DNA from: CAYJAZ01 sp964368455
GTDB lineage: Bacteria; Desulfobacterota; Desulfovibrionia; Desulfovibrionales; Desulfovibrionaceae
Reading direction: 5' to 3'
NCBI GenBank assembly: GCA_964368455.1
Contig: CAYJAZ010000003.1
Span: forward strand, 98,556-162,555
Length of the DNA: 64,000 nt
Below are positions 37,701-45,703 of the stretch, in pieces. Position numbers and translations under genes: made by a program. Each line of letters starts with the position of its first letter. The stretch's first letter is position 1. Under the pieces are notes generated by a model, which ran no database searches, was not told the origin of the DNA, and saw only the letters and a program-made list of their open reading frames with translations.

Positions 37701-38016
37701 AAGTCCAGAAATACCTATCTTCCTTATTTCGCTAAAAGCTGGTGGTACTGGCCTTAACCTCACTTCAGCTGACTATGTTATCCACTACGATCCATGGTGG
37801 AACCCAGCTGTTGAATCACAAGCAACCGATAGAGCACACCGTATTGGTCAAAAAAGACAGGTATTCTCTTATAAGATGATTTGTCAAAATACTGTTGAAG
37901 AAAAAATTCTTAAGCTTCAAGAAATGAAGAAAGGAGTTGCTGAAGCAGTTATTCCAGGCCAAGACACATGGAAATCTCTCACAAGAGACGATCTAGAAAT
38001 GCTCTTTGAAGTCTAA
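34765..38016 (+). CDS. SNF2-family helicase with SWIM zinc finger
   Basis: The 1083-aa DNA-dependent ATPase/translocase has an N-terminal SWIM-type zinc-binding motif (CNCMESFADCCKHVVALGIH, about residues 77-97) and a central beta-rich region typical of bacterial HepA-like SNF2 proteins. The ATPase core begins near 625: motif I DEMGLGKTIQTLSFL, motif II LDEAQNIKN, motif III LCLSGTPIENN. The C-terminal RecA lobe holds VFSQFVQML, LISLKAGGTGLNL and motif VI ATDRAHRIGQKRQ. All catalytic motifs are intact. These proteins remodel protein-nucleic acid complexes; it is not RapA itself, which lacks SWIM. Confidence 0.92.
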   Translation: MNRREEAAAKAIIENFVKNVPEYIVESARYLLNEQTVGKVDSDTAGDFIKIKANISGDDFQSYSPSLKLNLADKHVEHKCNCMESFADCCKHVVALGIHLSNTLVNEETRNELPAKKANVEWRQNFRSFYSGQVEPETSRHYLIFQIYPEPGRLSVAFFRARQNKTGISTVRQDLTIEQLLENPEWCEQSPELPHILSLIAHHLDYKGHKVQIPDGLVSWFLWAVRREYYLFWEDSEIPFRIENSTMRLKLRPSMEEEGLKFDVLLQREGKEPFSIIDEDFDDYIIENKYHKVTFHGQMPLWVCWHYALYPVQTCLSHHIIHDLVSNPPLIPAEDISEFLDRVWTRLPASELYEQDEFLKIMEPAFQPASFNPKLFLDEEGSLLTLEIQNIYETVHGEFPMVGPNPDFQTGSYVYEGKTFLVRRNQDEEARLLQQLSDMRFQPRTNKLWFMEPEEAIAFLLDAYPNLIEEWRVFGEATLSRYNKVHKSSPIITATVESNEQEKWFSLDVEVEYDGQSLPLERIWRAWLKGKRYVQLKDGSYASLPESWLEKLAHKLKVLGLDPSKAPKTQFKQFEVPTLEYLLEDLPNVHVDSFWSTLRENINNFDEIKSVEVPDGLNATLRPYQLQGVSYMNFLREYGFGGILADEMGLGKTIQTLSFLQHMKNNNLTGPNLIVVPTSVLPNWDREASKFVPNLTRVIVYGTRRENIFKKIADADIVITTYALLRRDMEELEKYEFNSIILDEAQNIKNPNTITAKSVRQINAKMRLCLSGTPIENNLFELWSLFEFLMPGFLGSQHAFQRGIVKPIKDGDEETLSYLRSRVKPFILRRTKAEVVKDLPPKIENVTYCALSDEQAELYSALAKKLRDQVLADVDEKGMAKSQMSILDALLKLRQICCHPRLLKMEMPGFTNNFTSGKFEAFKDMVIDIVEGGHKVLVFSQFVQMLHVIKGWLEMTGIPFCYLDGSSKDRLEQVDKFNSSPEIPIFLISLKAGGTGLNLTSADYVIHYDPWWNPAVESQATDRAHRIGQKRQVFSYKMICQNTVEEKILKLQEMKKGVAEAVIPGQDTWKSLTRDDLEMLFEV

Positions 38017-38025
38017 TAAAAAAAT

Positions 38026-38060
38026 AAACCGCTGTATGAATTTTCATAGAGCGGTTTTTC
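38026..38060. terminator. Terminator between SNF2 gene and the minus-strand operon
   Basis: AAACCGCTGTATGAA (38026-38040) pairs with TTCATAGAGCGGTTT (38043-38057) with one mismatch, then T. A-rich sequence upstream makes it usable on both strands. Confidence 0.8.
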
Positions 38061-38076
38061 TTTATTCATTTTATAA

Positions 38077-38409
38077 TTATTTTGAAATTTTATTCTGTAA
38101 ATATCTATTTTTCAATTCTGCACTGTGCATATTTTTTGCAATAATCAATGCAAAGGCAGTCAATGTCATGCCTATAAGGGGTGAAATGAGTGAAGAAAGA
38201 AAGTAAAAAAGGGCAGAAAGTAAGATAAAGGCAATATTTTCTTTGAAGAAAGTAAGACATTGGCATATTATAGCTAAGAGTAGAGCTAAAAGCCCAATTT
38301 GCCTTGTACCAAATTCAAAATACATGCTTTGCGGTAGCTTGAGAAAGGAATAGCCTAAGAAAATCAGAGCTGCTAAAGCTAAGAAGAAGACGAATCTATT
38401 GAAATTCAT
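38077..38409 (-). CDS. Small integral membrane protein of unknown function
   Basis: The 110-aa protein is almost wholly hydrophobic, with four predicted membrane segments (RFVFFLALAALIFLGYSF, IGLLALLLAIICQCLTF, IAFILLSALFYFLSSLI, GMTLTAFALIIA) and a short basic tail. I do not recognise the family. I chose the ATG at 38409 since it overlaps the stop of the acyltransferase gene by one base (TAATG), a translational coupling signature; the frame can extend to 38433. Last gene of the rsmE-rarA-plsC operon. Confidence 0.65.
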   Translation of the reverse strand: MNFNRFVFFLALAALIFLGYSFLKLPQSMYFEFGTRQIGLLALLLAIICQCLTFFKENIAFILLSALFYFLSSLISPLIGMTLTAFALIIAKNMHSAELKNRYLQNKISK

Positions 38410-39191
38410 TATTTTATTTCTTCTTTTTTCCATTTTTCAATGTTATTTCTGATAAAATCAACACAAATTTGGTGTTCTTCTTTACCATTACCTTCAATTT
38501 GCATAGCTTCGCCAAAAGCAAAATGCACAACTTTGTCTGTGCTCACTTTGCCAAAATCTTTAATAATATTTCCAATACCCCAAAAATCAGTTTTTAAAGC
38601 AATGGGAACAAGATAAGCATTTGCTTTTTTGGCTACTTTTGCACCTAAAGAATTGAAATCTTCGTCTTTAAATTCCTTTGTTCTTGTGCCTTGTGGGAAA
38701 ATAAGTAAGGAATTTCCTTTGTTTAGGATTTCTACACCTTCTTTCATACATTTTGTAAAATCTTCTCTAGGGTTCACTCTATCAAGAAGAATTGGATTTC
38801 TTGCTTGCATAACGCTTCCAAAGAAAGGATAGTTGACAAGGCTTGATTTAACAATGAATGTCAAGTCTTTATGCGGTTGAATAAGAGCAGGAAGAAGAAA
38901 GGTTTCTAAAGTGCTCATATGGTTTGCGACAAAGACACAAGGTTTATCAGTTTTAATAAAAGACTCCATGCCTTCAACACAAATTCTGCCACCAGAACTT
39001 TCAACAGAATTGAGAATTGCAAGAGAATCTTCAACCCATCTTAAAGTTGTGTACTGATTGTTTTTGGCAACTTTTTGAGCTTTATAGCATGTTTTAAATG
39101 TATTTAAATAAAATAAAAGACTAGGAAAAAGTACATTTTTAATTTTATTTTCATCAGTTTTGTAATTTATTGGAAGAGTTGGTAATTGCAT
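38409..39191 (-). CDS. plsC: 1-acyl-glycerol-3-phosphate acyltransferase-like protein (PlsC family)
   Basis: Membrane-associated acyltransferase of the PlsC family, which acylates lysophosphatidate in phospholipid synthesis. Motif I reads NHMSTLE, that is HX4E rather than the usual HX4D. Motif II region is NPILLDRVNPREDF, and motif III is FPQGTRTKEF with Gln instead of Glu. Both changes are at catalytic or substrate positions but are conservative, so activity or acceptor preference may differ. The 260-aa length is normal. Coupled to the next gene by a one-base overlap and 24 nt after rarA. Confidence 0.8.
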   Translation of the reverse strand: MQLPTLPINYKTDENKIKNVLFPSLLFYLNTFKTCYKAQKVAKNNQYTTLRWVEDSLAILNSVESSGGRICVEGMESFIKTDKPCVFVANHMSTLETFLLPALIQPHKDLTFIVKSSLVNYPFFGSVMQARNPILLDRVNPREDFTKCMKEGVEILNKGNSLLIFPQGTRTKEFKDEDFNSLGAKVAKKANAYLVPIALKTDFWGIGNIIKDFGKVSTDKVVHFAFGEAMQIEGNGKEEHQICVDFIRNNIEKWKKEEIK

Positions 39192-39215
39192 ATAATTCCA
39201 TTAATTCCTTTTTTC

Positions 39216-40439
39216 TTAAGTCTTTTTTATCTTTTTTTCATGCATCTTTACAAGAATTTCTTCATAACCTTGATTTTTTGCTTGATAATAATTTCTGTGA
39301 ACGACATTTTCAGGGAAATAATCTTGTTCAATATAAGCATTTTCGTAATTATGCGGGTATTTGTATTCTTTACCATATCCCCATTGTTTTTGCAAGTTTG
39401 TATGAGCATTTCGCAAATGTATAGGGATTGGTTGAATTCCTTGTGCTTTAATTAAGGAAGAAGCCCTTTTATAGGCAGCATAGGCTGAATTTGATTTAGG
39501 TGCTAATGCAAGATAGATTGTTGTTTCAGAAAGTGGAATAAATCCTTCAGGCATGCCAACAAATTCAACAGCTTGCTGGCAAGCAACAGCTAAAGGCAAG
39601 GCATGCGGATCAGCAAGGCCAATATCTTCAGAAGCTGAAAGAATTAATCTTCTACAAATAAAACGTGGATCTTCTCCTGCTTCAAGTAAGGAGGCAAGGT
39701 AATAAAGAGCCGCATCAGGATCTGAACCGCGGATAGATTTTATAAAGGCAGAAATTCTTTCGTAGTGGCTATCGCCATCTTTATCGTGTTTTTCAACTAT
39801 TTCAGGTAGATTTTGAAGAATATTTTCAAGTGACCTTTCTTCTGGACTTAACTCTGTGACAAATTCTAAAAGATTCAACAAGGAGCGAGCATCACCATGT
39901 GCAATTTGTACAAGTAATTCTAATACTTCATTGTCAATTTCAAGTTGTAATTCTTCTAAAGATTTTTGAGCTATACTCATTAAATCTTCACTTTCTAAGG
40001 ATTCTAGTCTGAGTAAATGAAGACGTGAAAGCAGCTGTTTTGTTATTGAAAAAGAAGGATTTTCTGTTGTTGTTGCAATTAAAGTGATATTGCCAGCCTC
40101 TAAAATTGGCAAGAAAAAATCTTGTTGAGCTTTAGAAAAACGGTGCAATTCGTCTAATATAAGAATTTTACCGTCTTTGAGTTTCTTTCTTAAATCAGCT
40201 AAACCAGCTTCTGGAGCTGAAACTCGGATAAAGGGCATATTATGACTTTTTGCTAAAAGTAGGGCAAGGCTAGATTTTCCACAACCAGGAGGGCCATAAA
40301 GCAAGAGAGAAGGTAATCTTTTTGCATTTATTAATGTTTCTATCTTTTTTTTGAGATGATTTTGCCCATAAAAAGTATCGATGATTTGTGGACGCATTTT
40401 TTCTGCTAAAGGAGATTGATAGAGGAGGCTATGTATCAT
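39216..40439 (-). CDS. rarA: Replication-associated recombination protein A (RarA/MgsA)
   Basis: AAA+ ATPase that acts at stalled replication forks. The 407-aa product has the N-terminal MRPQIIDTFYGQNHL, Walker A GPPGCGKSS, Walker B ILILDELHRF, sensor 1 IATTTENPSF, and the C-terminal tetramerisation part with SEDIGLADPHALPLA and LRNAHTNLQKQWGYGKEYKYPH. All motifs fit the RarA/WHIP1 family; the clamp-loader DnaX is excluded by the C-terminal part. Third gene of the minus-strand operon, 44 nt after rsmE. Confidence 0.93.
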   Translation of the reverse strand: MIHSLLYQSPLAEKMRPQIIDTFYGQNHLKKKIETLINAKRLPSLLLYGPPGCGKSSLALLLAKSHNMPFIRVSAPEAGLADLRKKLKDGKILILDELHRFSKAQQDFFLPILEAGNITLIATTTENPSFSITKQLLSRLHLLRLESLESEDLMSIAQKSLEELQLEIDNEVLELLVQIAHGDARSLLNLLEFVTELSPEERSLENILQNLPEIVEKHDKDGDSHYERISAFIKSIRGSDPDAALYYLASLLEAGEDPRFICRRLILSASEDIGLADPHALPLAVACQQAVEFVGMPEGFIPLSETTIYLALAPKSNSAYAAYKRASSLIKAQGIQPIPIHLRNAHTNLQKQWGYGKEYKYPHNYENAYIEQDYFPENVVHRNYYQAKNQGYEEILVKMHEKKIKKT

Positions 40440-40483
40440 TGTATGAAATTCTCTTATTAAATAGGTTGGTTAGAAAAATATCT

Positions 40484-41215
40484 TTATTTAAGCTTCCCAA
40501 CTTTATACCAAAAATGCAAGCCCAGAGCGAGTATTGCAGCAGTTTCATAGCGTAAAATCCTGTCGCCTAAGGTGTAGAAATTTGCATTATATTCTTCAAA
40601 TAAAGCTGTTTCTTTAGGAGAAAAACCGCCTTCTGGGCCGATAGTTAACACTGTTGAACCTTCGTTATTTAGTTCATTAACAGTATAGTTTGAAATTTTA
40701 TTTGCTTCATCGGTTGTGAGCACGTGTAAATTATTGTGCTTGCATGCTTGTTCAAGCATATCTTTTTGCGATGAAAAAAGTCTTAGCTTTGGTAAAAATG
40801 GATTATGGCATTGTTTTATGCCAGCAATAAGCTGTGCTTGCCAAGACAAAACTGTTGCTGAATTTGAATCTGGAAGAGGGAATTGAGAATATTGTGCTGA
40901 CCAAATCCATAATTCATCTGCTTCTAATTCAACAACTTTTTCAAACAAAAAACCACGTCTTGCAGCTTTTGTCCACGCTGCGGCAAGGATGACGGAGGAA
41001 GATGATTTTTGAAATATTTCTTCTTCTAGAATTTCAAATAAAAGAAATTTTTTTTCTATGGATTTAATAATACAATGGGCTTTTTTCCCCTCGCCATCAA
41101 AGAGAATAAATTCGTCATTTTTTTTTAATCTCAAAACTTGACTGGCGTGTTTAAATTCGCTGTCTTCAAGTTTTCTTTGTTCCCATAGAAGAGATGGCAA
41201 ATAAAATGCATGCAT
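40484..41215 (-). CDS. rsmE: 16S rRNA m3U1498 methyltransferase (RsmE)
   Basis: SPOUT-type methyltransferase acting on U1498 of 16S rRNA. It has an N-terminal PUA-like domain (HASQVLRLKKNDEFILFDGEGKK) and a C-terminal knotted domain with LTIGPEGGFSPKE and LGDRILRYETAAILAL. The length of 243 aa is normal. It starts two bases after the stop of the upstream unknown gene, so the pair is tightly coupled. Confidence 0.93.
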   Translation of the reverse strand: MHAFYLPSLLWEQRKLEDSEFKHASQVLRLKKNDEFILFDGEGKKAHCIIKSIEKKFLLFEILEEEIFQKSSSSVILAAAWTKAARRGFLFEKVVELEADELWIWSAQYSQFPLPDSNSATVLSWQAQLIAGIKQCHNPFLPKLRLFSSQKDMLEQACKHNNLHVLTTDEANKISNYTVNELNNEGSTVLTIGPEGGFSPKETALFEEYNANFYTLGDRILRYETAAILALGLHFWYKVGKLK

Positions 41216-41217
41216 AA

Positions 41218-42936
41218 TTAATCTGCTTTTTGTTGTTTTTGCAAATCTAAAAATTCATAGTAGATTTTTTGTAATCTTATATAACTATGCTTAATTTCAA
41301 AACCTTTTTTGGTAAGCTTTTCTTCGTTGATATTTACGTATTTACTAAGTACATATCTATCGTTTAAAAGCACTTCTATCAAAGATATAGCTGTTGAAAC
41401 TAAATCTTCGAAATAAATTGAAAGATCAGATTTGTATGAGCTGAGTATTTTAATTGATTTGTCATACAATTCATAATAAGATAATTTTTTATCTTTATTT
41501 TCTTCAGTAAGAATTTCTTCTAAAACTCTGAGCTTTCTTGCTTGATTTATATAATTATATCTTTGTTTTAATTCAAAAAGATAATGAGATAATTCATGAT
41601 TTTCGTCTATATAAGTAACGGTAGCAAAATAGTTTTGGAAGAGTTTGAGGAAGTTTGAAAAAGATTCTTCACTATAAGAAATAATTCTGCGTTGATTCTT
41701 TAATAGCCAAGCATAAAAAACTTTGAGTCTTTTTTCTTCAGTATCAGAACCTTCAATTATTTCAGTACGTTTATATATGGTTTTTCCATAAAATTCGCCA
41801 TTTGAAATATCGTTCAAAGAAAGCACTAAGGAAGCTGTTTCTCTCAAGAAGTTAATAGGTATATCTTCGCCGGTGATAGGATGTATAATTGCTTGATATT
41901 GTATTGAACAAGCTCTGTCTTGTCTTACGTTTGTAGGCGAATAAACATGTTGTAAATAGCGAACTCTGCCTATAGCAATGCATCTTTCTTCATCAACAAA
42001 GGCATTGAGTTCTTCTAATTGCACAATAGAATCATAGTCTTCAATAACAACCAAGGCTATTTTTTCAACATATGGATAGCGAGATTGATTATTACAATCA
42101 CTCCAGATAGTTGTGATTGTTCTGTCAGATTGTCCAATTACGCGAACCATGAAAGCTTCGCCAGATTTATGTAATTTTCTTGCAAAAAGAGCTGAAGAAG
42201 TTCTTCTTTCAGATGCAATAGGAAAACCATACAATTCCATTAAAAATTGTAAGGTAAAGAGTCTATTTCTTAAATAAAGTTTTGAATCGCCTATTTTAAA
42301 TTTGCCAATTCTTAGGCCGTATCTTTTTAGCTCGCCGTCTAAGTCAGATGGGAAAGAGGCAAAAATTCCAGATAGTTGAAAATTATTATCTTTATTTTTT
42401 GCAATAACGTGAGCTCTATCCATATGAAAGAGGAAGTTGAGTAGATTAGGATAATTATCAAGTTGAGTTAAGTCTGACTTTGAATAAGCTGGCTTAAATT
42501 CTTCATGGTATCTTTTTGAAAGTCTTGAGAGCATGGTTTGTAAATTTGATTCAAATAATTGCTCTTCTTGTTTTGTTCGATTATTTTTATCTTTTCTCTT
42601 TTCGTCTTTTTTTTCGCTACAAACTTGATAAAGTGGATCGTATTGAAATACTTCAGTAAATGGATGTAATTGTCTATCAAGCACAAGCATAGAAAAGCCT
42701 GGCAAGGAATGGTATTCGTAGGGATCATTGTCAAAGGAAGGAATGAGTGAACGAGTGTCTATAATTGGGTAATCTTCCCAAGAATTTAGCGGACTAATGA
42801 GAGCAGAACGTATATGGATAATATCTAAAAATTCTTTTAATTCAGGAATTGTTTTAAGATGCACTAATTCACGAAGTTCTGTTTCATTTTTCCAAGCATA
42901 TTTGGAATCGGTAAAGCAGTCTTTCGCTAATATCAT
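41218..42936 (-). CDS. Unrecognised 572-aa protein, first gene of the rsmE operon
   Basis: I do not recognise this family. The protein is soluble, acidic-basic mixed, with no signal peptide, TM segment or nucleotide-binding motif. Residues about 130-150 form a highly charged linker (SEKKDEKRKDKNNRTKQEEQ). The middle contains IVQLEELNAFVDEERCIAIGRVRYL and HPITGEDIPINFL, and the C-terminal third looks like long helices (LFELKQRYNYINQARKLRVLEEIL). It has a strong SD (AAAGGA) and ends 2 nt before rsmE. It is divergent from the double-GAF gene. A real gene is near certain; any function would be a guess. Confidence 0.75.
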   Translation of the reverse strand: MILAKDCFTDSKYAWKNETELRELVHLKTIPELKEFLDIIHIRSALISPLNSWEDYPIIDTRSLIPSFDNDPYEYHSLPGFSMLVLDRQLHPFTEVFQYDPLYQVCSEKKDEKRKDKNNRTKQEEQLFESNLQTMLSRLSKRYHEEFKPAYSKSDLTQLDNYPNLLNFLFHMDRAHVIAKNKDNNFQLSGIFASFPSDLDGELKRYGLRIGKFKIGDSKLYLRNRLFTLQFLMELYGFPIASERRTSSALFARKLHKSGEAFMVRVIGQSDRTITTIWSDCNNQSRYPYVEKIALVVIEDYDSIVQLEELNAFVDEERCIAIGRVRYLQHVYSPTNVRQDRACSIQYQAIIHPITGEDIPINFLRETASLVLSLNDISNGEFYGKTIYKRTEIIEGSDTEEKRLKVFYAWLLKNQRRIISYSEESFSNFLKLFQNYFATVTYIDENHELSHYLFELKQRYNYINQARKLRVLEEILTEENKDKKLSYYELYDKSIKILSSYKSDLSIYFEDLVSTAISLIEVLLNDRYVLSKYVNINEEKLTKKGFEIKHSYIRLQKIYYEFLDLQKQQKAD

Positions 42937-43164
42937 TTTTTTTCCTTTCTTGATTTTTTATGAAAATATTATATACTACTTTTCTAGTTTTTGCAAGCTC
43001 TTCTTCTGTGGAACTTCTTTTACTTTTAATAATAAATAGTCAATTATATTATAATGTTGTATATAGTTTTGTGTTTTTTATTCAAAGCAATGCTTGCAAA
43101 AAAGTTAAATTTTATATAAAAAAAGTTGAGAAATTTTTTTTAAAACTTGAGCACAGGAATAAAT

Positions 43165-44124
43165 ATGAAAAATAACCATCCCTTTCAAACCTTACTTTCT
43201 TTAGTGGGAAATGTTTTTAATGCTAATTCAGCAACACTTTTTCTCCCTTTTAAGGAAAATAAAGAAGAGTTAAAAATTGTTGCGACTTGGTGCCCAAGTT
43301 TGGATATTGATGAAGAATATATAGCTGAAGCAGGCAAAGCTTATGTGGGTTGGGTTATGAAGAATGAAAAAGCTTTATTTGTTCCTCATACTGATATTAA
43401 TATTTCAAGTATTGGATATTATAAAAATTTAGAAAAAGAAATATCTTCTTATTATGCCTATCCTGTTTCTGGTGGCGGTGTTTTGGTTATTGATAGTGTT
43501 GTAGAATTAGAATTTGATGAAGAAATGGAAAAGATGTGTGCACTTTTTGCTCGTCTTATTCCACAAATTCAAATTATGAGTGCAACTTCTTCTTTTTCTT
43601 TACAAATTTCAACATATTTTTACGCACTTGAAGCTATTCATACTTTAACTGAAAAATATTCTTCTTGGCCTGTTTATATTCGAGCTTTATTACAAATTAT
43701 TTCAGAAGCTACAGGTTTTGAATATGTGAGTTTTGCTTCAAGAGCTGAGGGCGAAGAAAAGTATGCAGTTGAGTGCGAAAACCAAGCTCTTTTAATCAGT
43801 GAAAATAAGCCAGTAGAAATTCCTTTGCAAAATGGTGTTTTAGGTTGGGTACTCAAGAAAAATGAAGCGGTTTTCAACGATGGAATCAATCAAGCCTCTG
43901 CACCAATTTATGGTAAGATCAATAAAATACCTGAATTTGTTTCAACAATTACTATTCCAATTGAAGTAGAAAAAAATGTAGCAGGAGCTCTTTGTCTTGC
44001 TTCACGCTCGCCACATCCTCTTTCTCCTGAATTGAGAAGCTTTATGAAAATAAGCGTGAGTGAAGTTTCACATGTTTTAGAAAAAATGTCTTTGAAATTT
44101 CAAATTCGTGCACTTATGAAGTAA
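43165..44124 (+). CDS. Tandem GAF-domain protein
   Basis: The 319-aa soluble protein has two GAF domains (about residues 8-135 and 165-310): ATLFLPFKENKEELKIVATW, YVGWVMKNEKALFVPHTDIN, and then FEYVSFASRAEGEEKYAVECEN, NGVLGWVLKKNEAVFNDG, TITIPIEVEKNVAGALCLAS. There is no output domain, so it would act by binding a partner. Such stand-alone GAF proteins are seen in Desulfovibrio relatives; the ligand is unknown. The ATG at 43165 has AGGA upstream; the frame opens at 43147. Confidence 0.75.
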   Translation: MKNNHPFQTLLSLVGNVFNANSATLFLPFKENKEELKIVATWCPSLDIDEEYIAEAGKAYVGWVMKNEKALFVPHTDINISSIGYYKNLEKEISSYYAYPVSGGGVLVIDSVVELEFDEEMEKMCALFARLIPQIQIMSATSSFSLQISTYFYALEAIHTLTEKYSSWPVYIRALLQIISEATGFEYVSFASRAEGEEKYAVECENQALLISENKPVEIPLQNGVLGWVLKKNEAVFNDGINQASAPIYGKINKIPEFVSTITIPIEVEKNVAGALCLASRSPHPLSPELRSFMKISVSEVSHVLEKMSLKFQIRALMK

Positions 44125-44134
44125 AATAAGATTA

Positions 44135-45562
44135 TTAATAATTGAGCTGTTCAAGATAAGAAAAGATGTCGTGATAAGCTTGTTTTGAATAATTTGCATT
44201 TTCTAGATAAAGTTGAAGAAATGAAGTAAGTGTATGTGTGATACTTGGTTTTTGTAACCAATAATCTGCATCTAATTGTTTGGAATGTTTGAAGCTTGTA
44301 TTCATATCGACAAGAATTTCCATCTGTGCTTTCTTCATTTCTTGATAAATAGTATTTTCGTATTCTTTCAAATATTGCATGCCTAAAATTTCTTTGTCGA
44401 AATTTTGAGGTGCTATGCGTAAGAAATATTCTTGCCAAAAAAATGAAAGTCTTTCTTTTGTGTTAAGTGCAGATGAAAATGCGGTATTAGTATTTTGAAT
44501 ACTTATTTCTTTCTTTGTTAAATGCGATTTTTCTGCTTCAATTTTGTTGAGGCAATGCAAGCCATCTATTCTATTTGTTTGGTATAGATTCAAGCCCTCT
44601 GCTTGAATTGTTTTTCCATCTAAAAGAGATTTTGCTAAAAAAACTACATGTGAAGCACTTATTTTTTCTTTGCATTCATAATTTTGAGTACATTCCCAGC
44701 ATGGCTTGCAAGGCATTTGTGCTTCCAAAACATAATGAAGTGGGTTTGCTACAGAAGTTTCATAAGGATTAACATTTCCCATGGATAAGCATAAAGTTGG
44801 AATACCGCAAGCAGCGGCTATGTGCATTGGCCCAGTGTCTGGCGTGATAAATAGATCTAACTCAGACATGAATAATACAAGTTCGTTTAACTTAAACCTA
44901 TTGACTAAGTTTAAAGCGGGTAATTGAGTTAATCTTTCAGCTTCATAGCCTAAGTTAACTTCGCTTTTTCCGCCTAAAAACACAGGTTTATAGCCTATTT
45001 TAATTAATTTCAAAGCTAAATCTGCAAAAAAAGCTGGATCAGGCCTTTTGTATTGAGAAGAAGCACCTAAAAAAAGCCCTATCTTACCTTTTTTATTTAC
45101 TAAGCTATTTTTTGAAAAAGGATGTGCAAATTTCATTGCTTTCATATCATTATGTGAAAGCATATCTAATGCATTTAAATCTGCCCAATGAAAGCGATTG
45201 TGTTTTGAATTTGAGGCAAGCGATAGACGATAAAGTTGCCAAAATCCATGAGAAAACAGAGCATTATCTTTATAGTAATATCCAATAATTTCTTCTGCAT
45301 CAAGTTGAGTTGCAAGAAGAGCACCTTCTTTTCTATGGCTTAAATTAATAATACTTTTAAAGGATGTTTGTTTTAAAATTTCTGCATTATGCGGCAAAAA
45401 AAGCACTTTAGGCGATAAATGTAAGAGGGCAGAATAAAAAGCTTCTTCAGCAACAATCCATAATGGTCTGTCTGGTTCAAGTTCAAGAAGTTTTTGTGCG
45501 AGTGGAAAGCTGAGAACTAAATCTCCAATTCTTTGTAATTGTATGATAAGATTTGGCTTCAT
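44135..45562 (-). CDS. Glycosyltransferase family 9 (ADP-heptose:LPS heptosyltransferase-like) with C-terminal extension
   Basis: Adds heptose or a related sugar to the LPS inner core. The GT9 part spans about residues 1-345: LIIQLQRIGDLVLSFPLAQKL at the N terminus, then KIGLFLGASSQYKRPDPAFFADLALKLI, LFITPDTGPMHIAAACGIPTLCL and a CKPCWECTQNYEC cysteine cluster. About 130 extra residues follow (helical, after EAEKSHLTKKE) with no recognised domain; the usual enzyme is near 350 aa. I start at the ATG at 45562 because the family begins right there; an ATG five codons upstream is possible. Confidence 0.8.
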   Translation of the reverse strand: MKPNLIIQLQRIGDLVLSFPLAQKLLELEPDRPLWIVAEEAFYSALLHLSPKVLFLPHNAEILKQTSFKSIINLSHRKEGALLATQLDAEEIIGYYYKDNALFSHGFWQLYRLSLASNSKHNRFHWADLNALDMLSHNDMKAMKFAHPFSKNSLVNKKGKIGLFLGASSQYKRPDPAFFADLALKLIKIGYKPVFLGGKSEVNLGYEAERLTQLPALNLVNRFKLNELVLFMSELDLFITPDTGPMHIAAACGIPTLCLSMGNVNPYETSVANPLHYVLEAQMPCKPCWECTQNYECKEKISASHVVFLAKSLLDGKTIQAEGLNLYQTNRIDGLHCLNKIEAEKSHLTKKEISIQNTNTAFSSALNTKERLSFFWQEYFLRIAPQNFDKEILGMQYLKEYENTIYQEMKKAQMEILVDMNTSFKHSKQLDADYWLQKPSITHTLTSFLQLYLENANYSKQAYHDIFSYLEQLNY

Positions 45563-45641
45563 AATCAGGCAACTCATTTGATTTTATACTAGTCTTTATT
45601 ATTTATCTTTTCTGTCTTAATTGTCAATAAAATTGTGATAT

Positions 45642-45681
45642 AAAAAAAACTCTTTACCCAATAGTCAAGAGGGTAAAGAGT
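45642..45681 (-). terminator. Terminator after gpmI
   Basis: Perfect 11-bp stem ACTCTTTACCC (45649-45659) with GGGTAAAGAGT (45671-45681); on the minus strand it is followed by T8. Confidence 0.85.
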
Positions 45682-45703
45682 TAAAGATATTTTTAGAATA
45701 ATA

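Noticed and set aside
34765..38016. Part of a phage-defence system built on a SNF2 helicase
   Set aside because: The neighbours are a flavoredoxin-like gene and a housekeeping operon; no nuclease, methylase or other defence partner is adjacent.
42960..43175. Plus-strand frame of 71 codons upstream of the double-GAF gene
   Set aside because: AT-rich, no SD, low-complexity product overlapping the GAF gene start; looks like chance.
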